DNA of 64,000 bases, from contig JAXMOG010000001.1 of NCBI GenBank assembly GCA_034670065.1, positions 868,001 to 932,000 of the forward strand, written 5' to 3'. The notes under the pieces are model-generated. The model saw nothing but the letters and a program-made list of their open reading frames with translations. It made no database searches and had not been told where the DNA came from. Made by a program: the position numbers and the translations under genes. This document shows positions 7,889 to 17,073 of the stretch, piece after piece (position 1 is the stretch's first letter; each line of letters opens with the position of its first letter). Source of the stretch: Mesobacterium_A sp034670065. GTDB lineage: Bacteria > Pseudomonadota > Alphaproteobacteria > Rhodobacterales > Rhodobacteraceae.

Positions 7889-8446
7889 ATGACCGACATT
7901 CCCCAGTCTCCAAACATCCTTATGCGTATCGTTCAGGCCTATGTGACGGCCATCCGCTGGATCGCCGGTCTGTCAATGGCCCTGATTGTCGGAATCATGA
8001 TTGCACAGGTTTTCGCCCGCTACGTTTTGGGTGACTCGATCATCTGGGCAGAAGAGCTTTGCCGTTACCTGTTGATATGGCAGACATTCCTGGTGCTTGG
8101 TCTGGCCTATTCCAGAGGTGACTTCGTGACGCTTGGGTTTTTGCCCTCGGCCCTGTCAGCACGGGCGGCCTGGGTTTTGCGGGCGGTCATGGCGGTGCCG
8201 ATCCTTGGCTTTCTTACGGTGATGGCCCTCTATGGTGCGGACTTTGCCTCGCGGTTTGATCGTCAGACTATTCCCGCGCTGGATTTTATCTGGGGGTCAC
8301 TCTGGGGCGAACCTTTGGGGCTGTCGATCCGGTATGTTTACATCTCGGTGACGGTGGGCATGGGGCTAATGGGGTTGCATGTGATCGCTGATGTGGTCGT
8401 TCGTTTCGGTCCCGAATTCATCAACAATAATGACGCGAAGCGCTAA
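7889..8446 (+). CDS. dctQ: TRAP transporter small permease (DctQ type)
   Basis: The 185-residue inner-membrane protein has the four hydrophobic segments of DctQ, at roughly 24-46, 60-78, 100-124 and 148-170. The IIWAEELCRYLLIW motif after the first helix is typical of this family. It pairs with the large DctM subunit encoded 29 bp downstream. It starts 18 bp after the intergenic hairpin, with AGAGGA before the ATG. Confidence 0.92.
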   Translation: MTDIPQSPNILMRIVQAYVTAIRWIAGLSMALIVGIMIAQVFARYVLGDSIIWAEELCRYLLIWQTFLVLGLAYSRGDFVTLGFLPSALSARAAWVLRAVMAVPILGFLTVMALYGADFASRFDRQTIPALDFIWGSLWGEPLGLSIRYVYISVTVGMGLMGLHVIADVVVRFGPEFINNNDAKR

Positions 8447-8475
8447 AGCGCGGACCAACCGGACGGGTTACTCAA

Positions 8476-9747
8476 ATGGGCAGTTTCTTTGTTATTTTCG
8501 CCGGGCTTCTGGTCAGCGGCATTCCGATTGCGCTGGCACTTGGGATCGGCGGCACGGCCTATTTGTACCTGTCGGGCAACGGCATGATGGCCTTGATGTT
8601 GCCGCAGCGGATGATGGCGGGGATCGACCAGTTTGTCTTGTTAACCATCCCGCTCTTCCTTCTGGCGGGGGCGTTGATGAACGTCGGCGGCGTGACCGAG
8701 CGCATCGTGACATTCGCGCGCGCAATGGTCGGCCATCGCCGCGGCGGCATGTCCTCTGTGTCTATCCTGTCTTCGGGATTCTTTGCCGGAATCTCGGGCA
8801 GCGCCACGGCCGAAGCCTCGGCGCTTGGCACTATTCTGATCCCCACCATGACACGACAGGGCATGCCACCGGCCTATGCAGCAGCGTTGATCGCGGTCAG
8901 TTCGGTCATGGGGCCCATTATCCCTCCGTCAATCACCATGATTATCTATGGTGTTCTGTCTGGTGCTTCGATCGGTCAGCTGTTTCTGGCGGGTGTCTTC
9001 CCTGGCATCGGCATTGCGGTTGGCTTGCTGATCTATGCCTCCTGGCGGGCCAAACGCGATGGCTTTCCCGTCACACCGAAACTTCCGGGTCGAGAACGTT
9101 TGATCGCGACGCGGCGCACCCTGCCCGCTTTGATTTTACCGCTGATCATCCTTGTGGGGATCAAGGCAGGTATCTTTACCCCGACCGAGGCCGCCGCAGT
9201 GGCCGTGGCCTATGCACTTCTGATCGGGTTTATCTATCGTGACCTGACGGTGGCGCGCGTGTGGGAAGCGTTGATTGCCACTGCTCTGGTGTCGTCATCG
9301 ATCCTGTTTATCACCTCGATGGCCAGCATCGTGTCCTTTGTTTTCACCCTGGAACAAGTGCCCACGTTGATCGCCGAGATGATGTTATCGATCACTGACA
9401 ACCCTTGGCTTATCCTGTTGTTGCTGAACCTTTTTCTCTTGATGCTGGGAATGTTTCTTGAGCCAATCTCGATCCTGATCCTGACCATGCCCATCCTGCT
9501 TAAGATGCAGGCCTTGATCGGCATGGACCCGGTCCAATTCGGCACTGTCGTGGTGTTGAATGTTGTAATTGGCATGGCAACGCCGCCGGTGGGCATTTTG
9601 TTATTCATCACCTCGGCCATCTCTGGTGAACCTGTCACCAAGGTCATCCGCGAGGCTTTGCCGTTGGTCGGGATCTGCCTTTTGATCCTAGCCCTAATCG
9701 CGCTGATCCCGCCTCTCACACTCTTTATTCCTCGCGCATTCTTCTAG
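8476..9747 (+). CDS. dctM: TRAP transporter large permease (DctM type)
   Basis: The 423-residue protein has the length and hydrophobic pattern of DctM, with about 12 membrane segments forming the sodium-coupled translocation unit. Recognisable blocks are the GISGSATAEASALGTI stretch, the MGPIIPPS loop and the GMATPPVGILLF region near the C-terminus. With the two genes before it, it completes a P-Q-M importer in the IclR-controlled operon. The BKACE gene starts 9 bp after it. Confidence 0.94.
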   Translation: MGSFFVIFAGLLVSGIPIALALGIGGTAYLYLSGNGMMALMLPQRMMAGIDQFVLLTIPLFLLAGALMNVGGVTERIVTFARAMVGHRRGGMSSVSILSSGFFAGISGSATAEASALGTILIPTMTRQGMPPAYAAALIAVSSVMGPIIPPSITMIIYGVLSGASIGQLFLAGVFPGIGIAVGLLIYASWRAKRDGFPVTPKLPGRERLIATRRTLPALILPLIILVGIKAGIFTPTEAAAVAVAYALLIGFIYRDLTVARVWEALIATALVSSSILFITSMASIVSFVFTLEQVPTLIAEMMLSITDNPWLILLLLNLFLLMLGMFLEPISILILTMPILLKMQALIGMDPVQFGTVVVLNVVIGMATPPVGILLFITSAISGEPVTKVIREALPLVGICLLILALIALIPPLTLFIPRAFF

Positions 9748-9756
9748 GGAAACCAA

Positions 9757-10686
9757 ATGCCCAATCGCAAAGTTATCATCACATGCGCCATCACTGGCAG
9801 CATACACACACCCTCTATGTCGCCGCATCTGCCGGTCACTGCCTCCGAGATTGCAGATGCCGCTATTGATGCACGAGAGGCTGGGGCTGCGATCGTGCAT
9901 CTGCACGCGCGTGATCCTGAAACCGGTATGCCAGATCAACGACCCGAGGCGTTTGAACCGTTTCTAAAAGTGATCAAGCAACGATCCGACGTAGTGATCA
10001 ACATCACCACTGGTGGCGCCCCCACCATGAGCATCGAAGAACGACTGCGCCCCGTTGCAGAGTTTCAGCCCGAGATCGCCTCGTTGAATATGGGGTCGAT
10101 GAATTTTGGCATGTACCCGATCCTTGAGAAGATGAAGGCCTTTCAACACGATTGGGAAGAGGAGTTCATCGAAGGATCCCGCTCGCGCGTTTTCCGCAAT
10201 ACCTTTGCCGACATCGAGAATATCCTGACCACCTGCGCCGCAAGCGGTACGCGGTTCGAAGTGGAGTGCTATGACATTGGCCATCTCTATACGTTGGACC
10301 ATTTTGTGAAACGCGGGCTGATCACGCCCCCCTTCTTTGTCCAGAGTGTGTTTGGTGTGTTAGGGGCGATAGGCGCTCATCCCGAAGACGTTATGCACAT
10401 GCGCCGGACGGCAGACCGATTGTTCGGCGATCAATATCACTGGTCCGTTTTGGGTGCGGGCAAGCATCAGATGCCGGTTGCCCATCAATCGGTCCTGCTG
10501 GGCGGGAACCTGCGCGTCGGGTTAGAGGATTCCGTATATATCCGCCGCGGGGAGCTTGCCGTTAGCAACGCTCAACAGGTTTCGATGGCGCGCGAAATGG
10601 TGGAACACATGGGGCTGGAGGTGGCCACCCCTGACGAGGTGCGCGCGATGTTACATCTAAAAGGCCCGGACAAGGTTGGATTTTAG
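9757..10686 (+). CDS. BKACE family beta-keto acid cleavage enzyme (DUF849), copy 1
   Basis: BKACE enzymes use zinc to condense a beta-keto acid with acetyl-CoA and release acetoacetate and a new acyl-CoA. The 309-residue protein has the zinc histidines His48 and His50 in IVHLHARDP, the NITTGG motif at 82-87 and the third ligand Glu257 in RVGLEDS. It lies directly behind the TRAP genes, so the imported compound or its product probably contains a beta-keto acid. A second, clearly homologous copy lies at 42484 in another TRAP operon. The members of this family differ in substrate and sequence alone does not tell which. Confidence 0.92.
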   Translation: MPNRKVIITCAITGSIHTPSMSPHLPVTASEIADAAIDAREAGAAIVHLHARDPETGMPDQRPEAFEPFLKVIKQRSDVVINITTGGAPTMSIEERLRPVAEFQPEIASLNMGSMNFGMYPILEKMKAFQHDWEEEFIEGSRSRVFRNTFADIENILTTCAASGTRFEVECYDIGHLYTLDHFVKRGLITPPFFVQSVFGVLGAIGAHPEDVMHMRRTADRLFGDQYHWSVLGAGKHQMPVAHQSVLLGGNLRVGLEDSVYIRRGELAVSNAQQVSMAREMVEHMGLEVATPDEVRAMLHLKGPDKVGF

Positions 10687-10689
10687 AGC

Positions 10690-11418
10690 ATGAAAAATTC
10701 GCGCAACGTACTGATCGTGGTGGCGCATCCCGATCCAGCCTCCTTTAATCATGCACAAGCCAATGCCATGGCATTCGCGTTACGTGCGGCGGGCCATGAG
10801 GTGACGATTTCCGATTTGGCGGGTGAAGGATTCCGCGCCGATCTGGGCCCCCATGACATGACCGAACGGGCCGACACAACACGGTTCCATGTACAGGCAG
10901 AACAGGCCCATGCGGCCCGCAGCGGTGGCTTTGCCGCTGATATTGCCCGCGAACAGGCGCGCGTCGCCGCTGCAGACAATCTTATCCTGCAGTTTCCGCT
11001 ATGGTGGGGGGGGCCTCCGGGATTGATGAAGGGATGGATTGATCGCGTGCTGAGCTATGGGTTTGCCTATGTCGACGGGCGTCGGTTTGACAGCGGCGTG
11101 TTCAAGGGTCGGCGCGCGATGCTAAGCGTAACCACCGGCGGCACACCTGCGCGCTTTTCTGATGACGGTGTATACGGTCCTATCGGACCGTTGTTGATGC
11201 CCATCCGCCGTCTGGCGTTGGAATATATGGGGTTTGAGGTGGCGGAACCGTTTGTCGCATACGGTGTCTCGCGCAGCGATCAGTCAGAAAGACAGGCCAC
11301 CATGGTACGCCTCGCGACAGCAGCTGTTGATATGGCGGCTTTGCCCGTTACCCGAACCGATGCCTGGCGCACCGCCCTAGACGAGGTTCCCGACCGTGCC
11401 TGGGCGCGCCAGAATTAG
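10690..11418 (+). CDS. flavodoxin-fold NAD(P)H oxidoreductase (quinone reductase/KefF family)
   Basis: The 242-residue protein begins with the FMN/FAD-binding strand-loop VLIVVAHPDPASFNH (7-21) and has the family motif QFPLWWGGPPGLMKGWIDRV at 101-120. Such enzymes reduce quinones or other electrophiles by two electrons. It starts 4 bp after the BKACE stop and is the last gene of the operon. Its place suggests either reduction of a pathway enone or protection from reactive intermediates; both are inference. Confidence 0.88.
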   Translation: MKNSRNVLIVVAHPDPASFNHAQANAMAFALRAAGHEVTISDLAGEGFRADLGPHDMTERADTTRFHVQAEQAHAARSGGFAADIAREQARVAAADNLILQFPLWWGGPPGLMKGWIDRVLSYGFAYVDGRRFDSGVFKGRRAMLSVTTGGTPARFSDDGVYGPIGPLLMPIRRLALEYMGFEVAEPFVAYGVSRSDQSERQATMVRLATAAVDMAALPVTRTDAWRTALDEVPDRAWARQN

Positions 11419-11735
11419 AACGCTGGGATCGTGTTGTCGATTTGATGGCCAATCACCGGCAATGCACCCTAAAAAAGCCCGCGCTGCTGCCACTCGCCAA
11501 TGGCCGGCGGACATTGAGCGCCATTACTTTTATTATTTACAACACCTTACGTTCGCGTGATGCGCCAAGAGCGTGCGCATCACCTATAACGCGTTATTAT
11601 CGTTGTCCCCGGTATTGGCGTAATGGGATGACTTATTGAGAGCCTTGCCACCAAAGTCATATTTTGCTTGTGCGTCCTGTGCATAGCGCCGATTGGCAAT
11701 TGAACCTTCTGTCGTTATCCGAAAAAGTGCCGCGT
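11419..11735. other. intergenic region with two adjacent inverted repeats
   Basis: No gene is supported here. It holds a perfect 9-bp inverted repeat, GTGATGCGC/GCGCATCAC with a 9-nt spacer (11557-11583), and 2 bp later a perfect 12-bp palindrome ATAACGCGTTAT (11586-11597). These may be regulator sites for the hydrolase at 11736 or the transcript end of the preceding operon. Confidence 0.6.
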
Positions 11736-12719
11736 ATGATATTGAATATTCTTACATCTGCCTTGGTGGGCATTGCTGTGACTCTTGTGATCGCGCTTGG
11801 TCTGATCGCATCGGATCAGCCAAAATCATTCGATAACAGCTCTGCAGAAGGCGGGCTCGATTTCGCACACACGATCGCGCGCGGCATTTCTGATGCACCT
11901 GAGCAAGACCATGTCGACATGGCCGATGGCTGGCGCATGCCGGTTCGTCGCTACGGCGAAAAAGACGCATCCAAGCCATTGTTGATCCTCGTTCATGGAT
12001 CTGGATGGGTTGGTTTACAATTCAACCGTCTTGCCCAAAACCTGTCTGACGCCGCTTATGTTTTAGTCCCTGACCTGCGCGGACATGGTGCCACGCCCGC
12101 GCGCCGCGGTGATGTCGATTACATCGGTCAAATGGAAGATGACATTGCCGCTTTGATTGCGGCAGAACGCTTGCCTGAACAGATTGTCGTTCTTGGTGGA
12201 CATTCATCCGGAGGCGGTCTGGTGACGCGGTTTGCAGGCGGCAATCATGGCAACACAATTGATCAAGCTATCTTACTTGCGCCATTCCTCAAATATAATG
12301 CACCGACGACACGCGTGAATTCAGGTGGCTGGGCGCATGTATTGAAGCGCCGGATCATCGGGTTAAGCATTCTCAATGCATTCAAGATAACGGCGCTTAA
12401 CGGCCTAACCGTCATCCAATTCAACATGCCCAAGGCCGCGCGAACGGGCAAATACGGCAACCTTGCAACGCTGGCCTATTCTTACCGGTTGAACACGGGT
12501 TTTGCCCCACGTTCAAAATATCTGAAGGACGTCGCAGCGTTGCCAAAGTTTACTTTGATCGCTGGTCAAGAGGATGAGGCGTTCTTTGCCGACAAATACC
12601 AAGAAACGATGAGCGCCGTGAACGACAAAGGCAGCTACCATGTTATCGCAGACGAGACACATCTGAGTATCGTCGACGCCGCCGCAACCGAAGCTTTGAT
12701 CCGCGCGACACTTGAGTAA
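11736..12719 (+). CDS. membrane-anchored alpha/beta hydrolase (lysophospholipase-like)
   Basis: The 327-residue protein starts with a hydrophobic segment (residues 2-25) that is a membrane anchor or uncleaved signal. The hydrolase domain follows: VHGSG at 86-90 (oxyanion), PDLRGHG at 112-118, the nucleophile elbow GHSSG at 155-159 with Ser157, a late Asp in IAGQEDEAFF and the catalytic His in DETHLSIV near the C-terminus, so the triad is complete. The ATG at 11736 is preferred to upstream non-ATG starts because it opens the hydrophobic segment. It stands alone between two regulated units. The substrate is unknown; an ester or lipid is likely. Confidence 0.85.
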   Translation: MILNILTSALVGIAVTLVIALGLIASDQPKSFDNSSAEGGLDFAHTIARGISDAPEQDHVDMADGWRMPVRRYGEKDASKPLLILVHGSGWVGLQFNRLAQNLSDAAYVLVPDLRGHGATPARRGDVDYIGQMEDDIAALIAAERLPEQIVVLGGHSSGGGLVTRFAGGNHGNTIDQAILLAPFLKYNAPTTRVNSGGWAHVLKRRIIGLSILNAFKITALNGLTVIQFNMPKAARTGKYGNLATLAYSYRLNTGFAPRSKYLKDVAALPKFTLIAGQEDEAFFADKYQETMSAVNDKGSYHVIADETHLSIVDAAATEALIRATLE

Positions 12720-13279
12720 TTTGAGCTGTCGTTAGCTCCCCGCCATGGCAGGCGGTGGCGTCACTGTAGCACCGGCTTTATTTGAGCCTGCTGAGACCTG
12801 CTGTGCTGTTGGGTTGCCCAAAATGCAGTCGATGATCTGGTATTGCGTGCTCTTTTAGCCTGAAACATTTCCGCCGCCACTTTCGTTCAGTCGGTGACAA
12901 TCAGATCATTCGCGCTGTTATGGGGTGGGACAAAGACTGCCATTTTACACCATACCCCGTGCAACAACGTCATCTCATCAAGCTTCGGCCGTTTTCGCAC
13001 GGAAGATGAACTGAACGAGCGTTTGGGGCAGCACGGAACCAAAGAGAAGCCCCGTACCTTCACCGCAGCGATCCCTGTGAAAGAGACGCCATGTTCGGGC
13101 ACCATGTACTTCGAGTAAAGTCACTCCAACTGCACGATTGACGCGCTGCGTTCACAATCGTCACCCCGGTTCACAAGCCGCCAATTAAATTGGCCTGCGC
13201 GACTGGAGATGCTAAAACGCTCCGAACAGCGGAGCGGCCCCAGTCTCAAAACGGATCCAAACCGAAAACCGTACCAGAT
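12720..13279. other. intergenic region without a supported gene
   Basis: About 560 bp separate the hydrolase from the second TetR gene. Short open frames exist (one of 74 codons from 12894) but match no family I know and lack a convincing ribosome binding site. No clear repeat or terminator was seen. Confidence 0.5.
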
Positions 13280-13948
13280 ATGGACCAACAGCTTGAGACC
13301 CGAGAAATGAAAGAAAACCAAACATCGAACAACGGCGCCCGGACCCGCGACAAAATCCTTGATGCGGCGGAAGAGCTGTTTGGACTGCGAGGCTTTGCTG
13401 CGGTTTCTTTGCGCGACATCACCAATGGCGCGGACGTGACCTTGGCGCTTGCATCCTATCATTTTGGCACCAAGGAAAATCTATTTGGGGCTGTCGTGGC
13501 GCGTCGGGCTCAAAATCTATGTGATATCCGTAAGGAACGACTAGAGGCGTTAAAAGCCCCTTCGGTACGGGCCCTGCTGAATGCATTCATGCACCCGCTT
13601 TTCGAAAAGGCGACTTGCGGTGAAGAAGGTTGGACAAACTACCTGCGCCTTCTGACACGGATTGGAACAGACAACGAATGGCTCCATCTGTTTAAAGAAC
13701 ACTTCGATGAAACCGCACGACTGTATATTGCCGCCTTGCAAAAGGCCCTGCCCCAAGCAGACCCAGACGAGGTGATTGTGGCTTTTAATATGATGCTGAT
13801 GCAGATGGTTGGAACCGTATCCAAACACCCGCGCTTTGACAGCCTGTTGGATCAAACCCTCCAAGGCGAAGAACTGGAAAGCGCCTATGACGTTCTGCTT
13901 CAATTCACAACCTGCGGCTTTGAAGGCCTTGAGCATCGCCGTGCTTGA
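13280..13948 (+). CDS. TetR/AcrR family transcriptional regulator
   Basis: The protein is about 222 residues from the ATG at 13280; an ATG at 13307 is an equally possible start, while longer readings add an improbable N-terminus. The HTH lies in VSLRDITNGADVTLALASYHF and is followed by KENLF, the usual end of helix 3 and start of helix 4. The C-terminal half matches the TetR ligand-binding region with a CECR-like length. It is convergent with the TRAP operon at 13991 and follows the membrane hydrolase. Its target cannot be assigned. Confidence 0.9.
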   Translation: MDQQLETREMKENQTSNNGARTRDKILDAAEELFGLRGFAAVSLRDITNGADVTLALASYHFGTKENLFGAVVARRAQNLCDIRKERLEALKAPSVRALLNAFMHPLFEKATCGEEGWTNYLRLLTRIGTDNEWLHLFKEHFDETARLYIAALQKALPQADPDEVIVAFNMMLMQMVGTVSKHPRFDSLLDQTLQGEELESAYDVLLQFTTCGFEGLEHRRA

Positions 13949-13955
13949 AAAAGAC

Positions 13956-13984
13956 GGGCCGCAATGGGAACTCCCTTGCGGCCC
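13956..13984 (-). terminator. terminator between convergent TetR and dctM genes
   Basis: A 9-bp stem GGGCCGCAA/TTGCGGCCC encloses a GGGA/TCCC inner pair. Read leftward it is followed by GTCTTTTTC, so it is a Rho-independent terminator for the TRAP operon. It may also stop rightward transcripts of the TetR gene, though no T-run follows on that side. Confidence 0.8.
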
Positions 13985-13990
13985 TGCCAT

Positions 13991-15271
13991 TCATGTTCCG
14001 AAATTGCGCAAGAACACCATCACAATGACCAATACAAGGTCAGCGCATAAAAACCATGTTACGCCCCTGAATATCTTTTCTAGCGGTACATTGTCCGACA
14101 CCGATTGAATGACAAAAACATTCAACCCGACAGGCGGTGTGATCATCCCCATTTCCAAAAGTTTGGCGACCAAGATCCCGAAAAAGATCGTGTCGATGCC
14201 CGCAGAATGCACGATTGGTAACAACAGTGGCAAGGTGAGCAGCATCGCGCCGACGGGCTCCAAGAACATGCCGATGATCAGGTAGAACACGATGATCAAC
14301 AGCAGCAAAACAAAGGCCGATGGCGCAAGTGCGATGATCCAATCATTCATTGCATTGGTCAGCCCGGTCAATGCCACAAACCGTGTAAACGCATTGGCTC
14401 CGATGGCTACGAAAAACAGGCTCCCGGCGCCCAACAACGTGTCCATAACACTTGACCGAAAGGCCTCGTAGGACAGCGTGCGGCGCGCAAACCCGATCAA
14501 CGCTGTGAGCAAAGCGCCGACACCGCCAGCTTCCGTCGCGGTAAACACGCCAGTCAAAAGGCCGCCGAAAATGCCCACCACCAACAACAGCAATGGCCAA
14601 ACATCCACCAGCGCCCGAAACCGTTCAGATAATGGCACCACAGGTCCGCGAGGCAGAAGATGCGGGCGCAGCAAAGCCAGACCGATAATAACGGTGGAAT
14701 AGATAACCAACGTTGCCACACCAATGTAGAAGCCATAGAGGAACAGTTTCAAGATCGAAACCTGCGCCTGAATACCGAACAATATCAGCACGATAGACGG
14801 CGGAATTAGCGCACCAATCGTACCGGCGGCTGCAAGCGTTCCTGTTGCGATGCCATCATCGTATCCGCTTTTGCGCATTTCGGGGATGGCGATCCGCCCC
14901 ATGGCGGCCGCACATGCGATCGAAGAACCCGTGACTGCAGAAAAACCGCCTGCGCCAAGCACCGACGCAATGGCCACCCCGCCTGGTAGTGCACCAACCC
15001 ACGCGCGCGCAGCGCGAAAGAGTCCCTGCGTCAAGCCCGTATGAAAAGCAAGGAAACCCATGAACAAAAACATCGGTACCGAACTAAGCGTCCAACTGGC
15101 AGCAAAGGTATAGGGCACCGTAGACAGCACCCCCAACGCCACATTCATGTTAAACGCCAAGGTGATGCCTGCGAAGGAAACGCTCAACAAACTGATGGCG
15201 ATCGGGACCCGCATTGCGATCAGAAAGAACAGGAAAATCAGGCCAGAAAAGCCAATGACATTTGCGCTCAT
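13991..15271 (-). CDS. dctM: TRAP transporter large permease (DctM type)
   Basis: The 426-residue membrane protein has the DctM pattern, with GGFSAVTGSSIACAAAMGRI, GALIPPSIVLILFG and GMITPPVGLNVFVIQ as the conserved family blocks. It is the last gene of a leftward P-Q-M operon. Its start overlaps the end of the small subunit by 4 bp. A strong terminator lies 7 bp after its stop. The N-terminal block and TRAP core are full length. Confidence 0.94.
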   Translation of the reverse strand: MSANVIGFSGLIFLFFLIAMRVPIAISLLSVSFAGITLAFNMNVALGVLSTVPYTFAASWTLSSVPMFLFMGFLAFHTGLTQGLFRAARAWVGALPGGVAIASVLGAGGFSAVTGSSIACAAAMGRIAIPEMRKSGYDDGIATGTLAAAGTIGALIPPSIVLILFGIQAQVSILKLFLYGFYIGVATLVIYSTVIIGLALLRPHLLPRGPVVPLSERFRALVDVWPLLLLVVGIFGGLLTGVFTATEAGGVGALLTALIGFARRTLSYEAFRSSVMDTLLGAGSLFFVAIGANAFTRFVALTGLTNAMNDWIIALAPSAFVLLLLIIVFYLIIGMFLEPVGAMLLTLPLLLPIVHSAGIDTIFFGILVAKLLEMGMITPPVGLNVFVIQSVSDNVPLEKIFRGVTWFLCADLVLVIVMVFLRNFGT

Positions 15272-15765
15272 ACCTGAACCCCTTCTTCATCAGACCGCTG
15301 TGTGAAAGGGAAAAACAGCATTGCGATCAACAAAAGGGTAAAGGAGATGGGCAAGACCCAGTAACAAATCCAAATCGGAATTTCGCTGGTGCCAGAAACC
15401 GCATACGCGCCGATCTTGGTCTTTTTCACCGCGTCAATGTAGCTTTGATAGATGATCAACCCGACAACCCCAACGGACAGGATTTGCGACAACCAGTTCG
15501 CGGCCGTCCGCAGCCCATTGCCAAGGCGCGCATGCAAGAAACTCGCATCGATATGGCGGCCCTTAATCTGCGCCAGCGCCATCGGCAGAAAGCTGAAACC
15601 GACCATGTAATAATTTGAAACGATCTCGACAGTTGCTGGAAGTTGCGCGCCAAAGACCGCGCGCAGAACCGCATTCACCGAAATTTGCACCATCATCAGA
15701 ACCAGCAACAAGGCCCCGATTCCAAAGGTGAGGTTCAGGATAAGTGTATCAATGCTTCGCCGCAT
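15268..15765 (-). CDS. dctQ: TRAP transporter small permease (DctQ type)
   Basis: The 165-residue protein has four hydrophobic segments and the usual short DctQ length. The ATG at 15765 is chosen over one 6 codons upstream because AAGGGGGA sits at the right distance before it. Its end overlaps the large subunit gene by 4 bp. A hairpin with T6 tail lies between it and the binding-protein gene, so it is probably expressed at a lower level than that protein. Confidence 0.9.
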   Translation of the reverse strand: MRRSIDTLILNLTFGIGALLLVLMMVQISVNAVLRAVFGAQLPATVEIVSNYYMVGFSFLPMALAQIKGRHIDASFLHARLGNGLRTAANWLSQILSVGVVGLIIYQSYIDAVKKTKIGAYAVSGTSEIPIWICYWVLPISFTLLLIAMLFFPFTQRSDEEGVQV

Positions 15766-15785
15766 GATTTCCCCCTTTTGCATTC

Positions 15786-15818
15786 AAAAAACGCGCACTG
15801 ACACAGGGCCAATGCGCG
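15786..15818 (-). terminator. terminator-like hairpin between dctP and dctQ
   Basis: On the minus strand CGCGCA and TGCGCG form a 6-bp stem around 15 nt and are followed directly by T6 (15786-15791 on the plus strand as A6). It lies inside the operon after the binding-protein gene and probably acts as a partial terminator. Confidence 0.7.
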
Positions 15819-15840
15819 CCTTCGGTCACACTATTTTTGA

Positions 15841-16974
15841 TCAGTTCGGGTAGCTGGCCAGATCAATTTTCGACCAGACTTCGCGGGTGATAAGGGCGTT
15901 GTATTCGGCAATGTCCGTGACATCCGCCGTCAGCTTTTCCCATTTCGCAACCAGGTCTTGGTAGCGTTTGATCTTTGTGCCTGCATCGGTGATGCCACGC
16001 TTTGTCAAACGCTCTTCCATCAACGCCAAATCTTCTTGCAGGAAGGCTTCATTCGCCGCGAGAATGTCTGCCGCGGCAGGAACAAAGGTAATGCCACTTG
16101 CCTTGCCCTTTTCGATGCTCGCATTCACGTTGTTTTTGTATTGGATGAGAACTTCGGTGATGCCGGAATTGAACGCTTCCATGAACAGCGCACGGTCAGC
16201 CGATGACAGATCCTGCCACACGGCAAGGCGCATTGATGCCGCGCTGATGCCGTTGAATGTGCCGAAATTCATCTCTGTCACCTGCGTGATGACATCAAAC
16301 AGCTGATAGGCATTCAGATCGCCAGCCGAATTGATATGAGCCTCGACAACCCCCTGATTGAGCGCTTCAAACACGGCAGGTGCAGGCATTTGCACTGGAA
16401 CCGCACCAATTTTTTCTGCCCAACGGCTGTAAGCGGCAGACCCTGTGCGAAGCGTTTTACCCTGAAGATCCGCCAGCGCGTTAATCGGTTCCTTCGAAAG
16501 GATCTGATAGCCGCTAGTGGTGGATGTTCCTGTATAGACTTGTCCCAAAGCCGTGAACTCGGCCAGGCATTCGGCACAGGTGGCGATATATTCTGTGGTC
16601 GCTCCACTGGCGGACAAGAGGCTGGTATTCAACAGCCCCATTTCACCCGGAAGCCCAGCTTCAATGAACTCCGCTGGGAAATACGCCATCAACACAGAGC
16701 CAACATCGACGATCCCGCTTTCCAGCGCCGACAACATTTCATTTGGCGCGACAAGGCCTGAGGCAAAGTTCTCTGCCTTGAAGCGACCTTCGGTCAGACG
16801 CTCCAATTCCGACGCCAGTTTTTCATAACCGCGCGCAGATGGGTGGTTTGGGCCAAAGGCACTGGCCATACGCAAATTGTCAGCGGCCACAGCCGGCAAA
16901 GCCGATGCAACCGACAGGGCCGCAGCCAAACCGGCTCCCACCATTTTTGTTTTCAGATTCAAAAAGGTAAACAT
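15841..16974 (-). CDS. dctP: TRAP transporter substrate-binding protein (DctP type)
   Basis: The 377-residue protein begins with a Sec-type signal peptide (about 1-31, ending AVAADN). The mature part has the TRAP binding-protein fold, seen in LASELERLTEGRF, GLVAPNEMLSALESGIVDVG and GKTLRTGSAAYSRWAEKIGAVPV, where the RTG arginine matches the carboxylate-binding position. The ATG at 16974 has GGGAGAGGAAAG upstream; longer frames run into a decayed SDR gene. Two cysteines in CAECL are unusual for the family and might form a disulfide. The ligand is unknown. Confidence 0.92.
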   Translation of the reverse strand: MFTFLNLKTKMVGAGLAAALSVASALPAVAADNLRMASAFGPNHPSARGYEKLASELERLTEGRFKAENFASGLVAPNEMLSALESGIVDVGSVLMAYFPAEFIEAGLPGEMGLLNTSLLSASGATTEYIATCAECLAEFTALGQVYTGTSTTSGYQILSKEPINALADLQGKTLRTGSAAYSRWAEKIGAVPVQMPAPAVFEALNQGVVEAHINSAGDLNAYQLFDVITQVTEMNFGTFNGISAASMRLAVWQDLSSADRALFMEAFNSGITEVLIQYKNNVNASIEKGKASGITFVPAAADILAANEAFLQEDLALMEERLTKRGITDAGTKIKRYQDLVAKWEKLTADVTDIAEYNALITREVWSKIDLASYPN

Positions 16975-17073
16975 AACTTTCCTCTCCCTAAGTATGTTCA
17001 ATGCAAACTGCCACACCGCCGTTTTCCAGAATGGTGCAGCCCATATCGCCCCCCCCAAGACCAACTGCTTTCG

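Noticed and set aside
12894..13118. 74-codon rightward frame and its antisense frame
   Set aside because: Neither has a ribosome binding site or a recognisable family pattern; the region looks non-coding.
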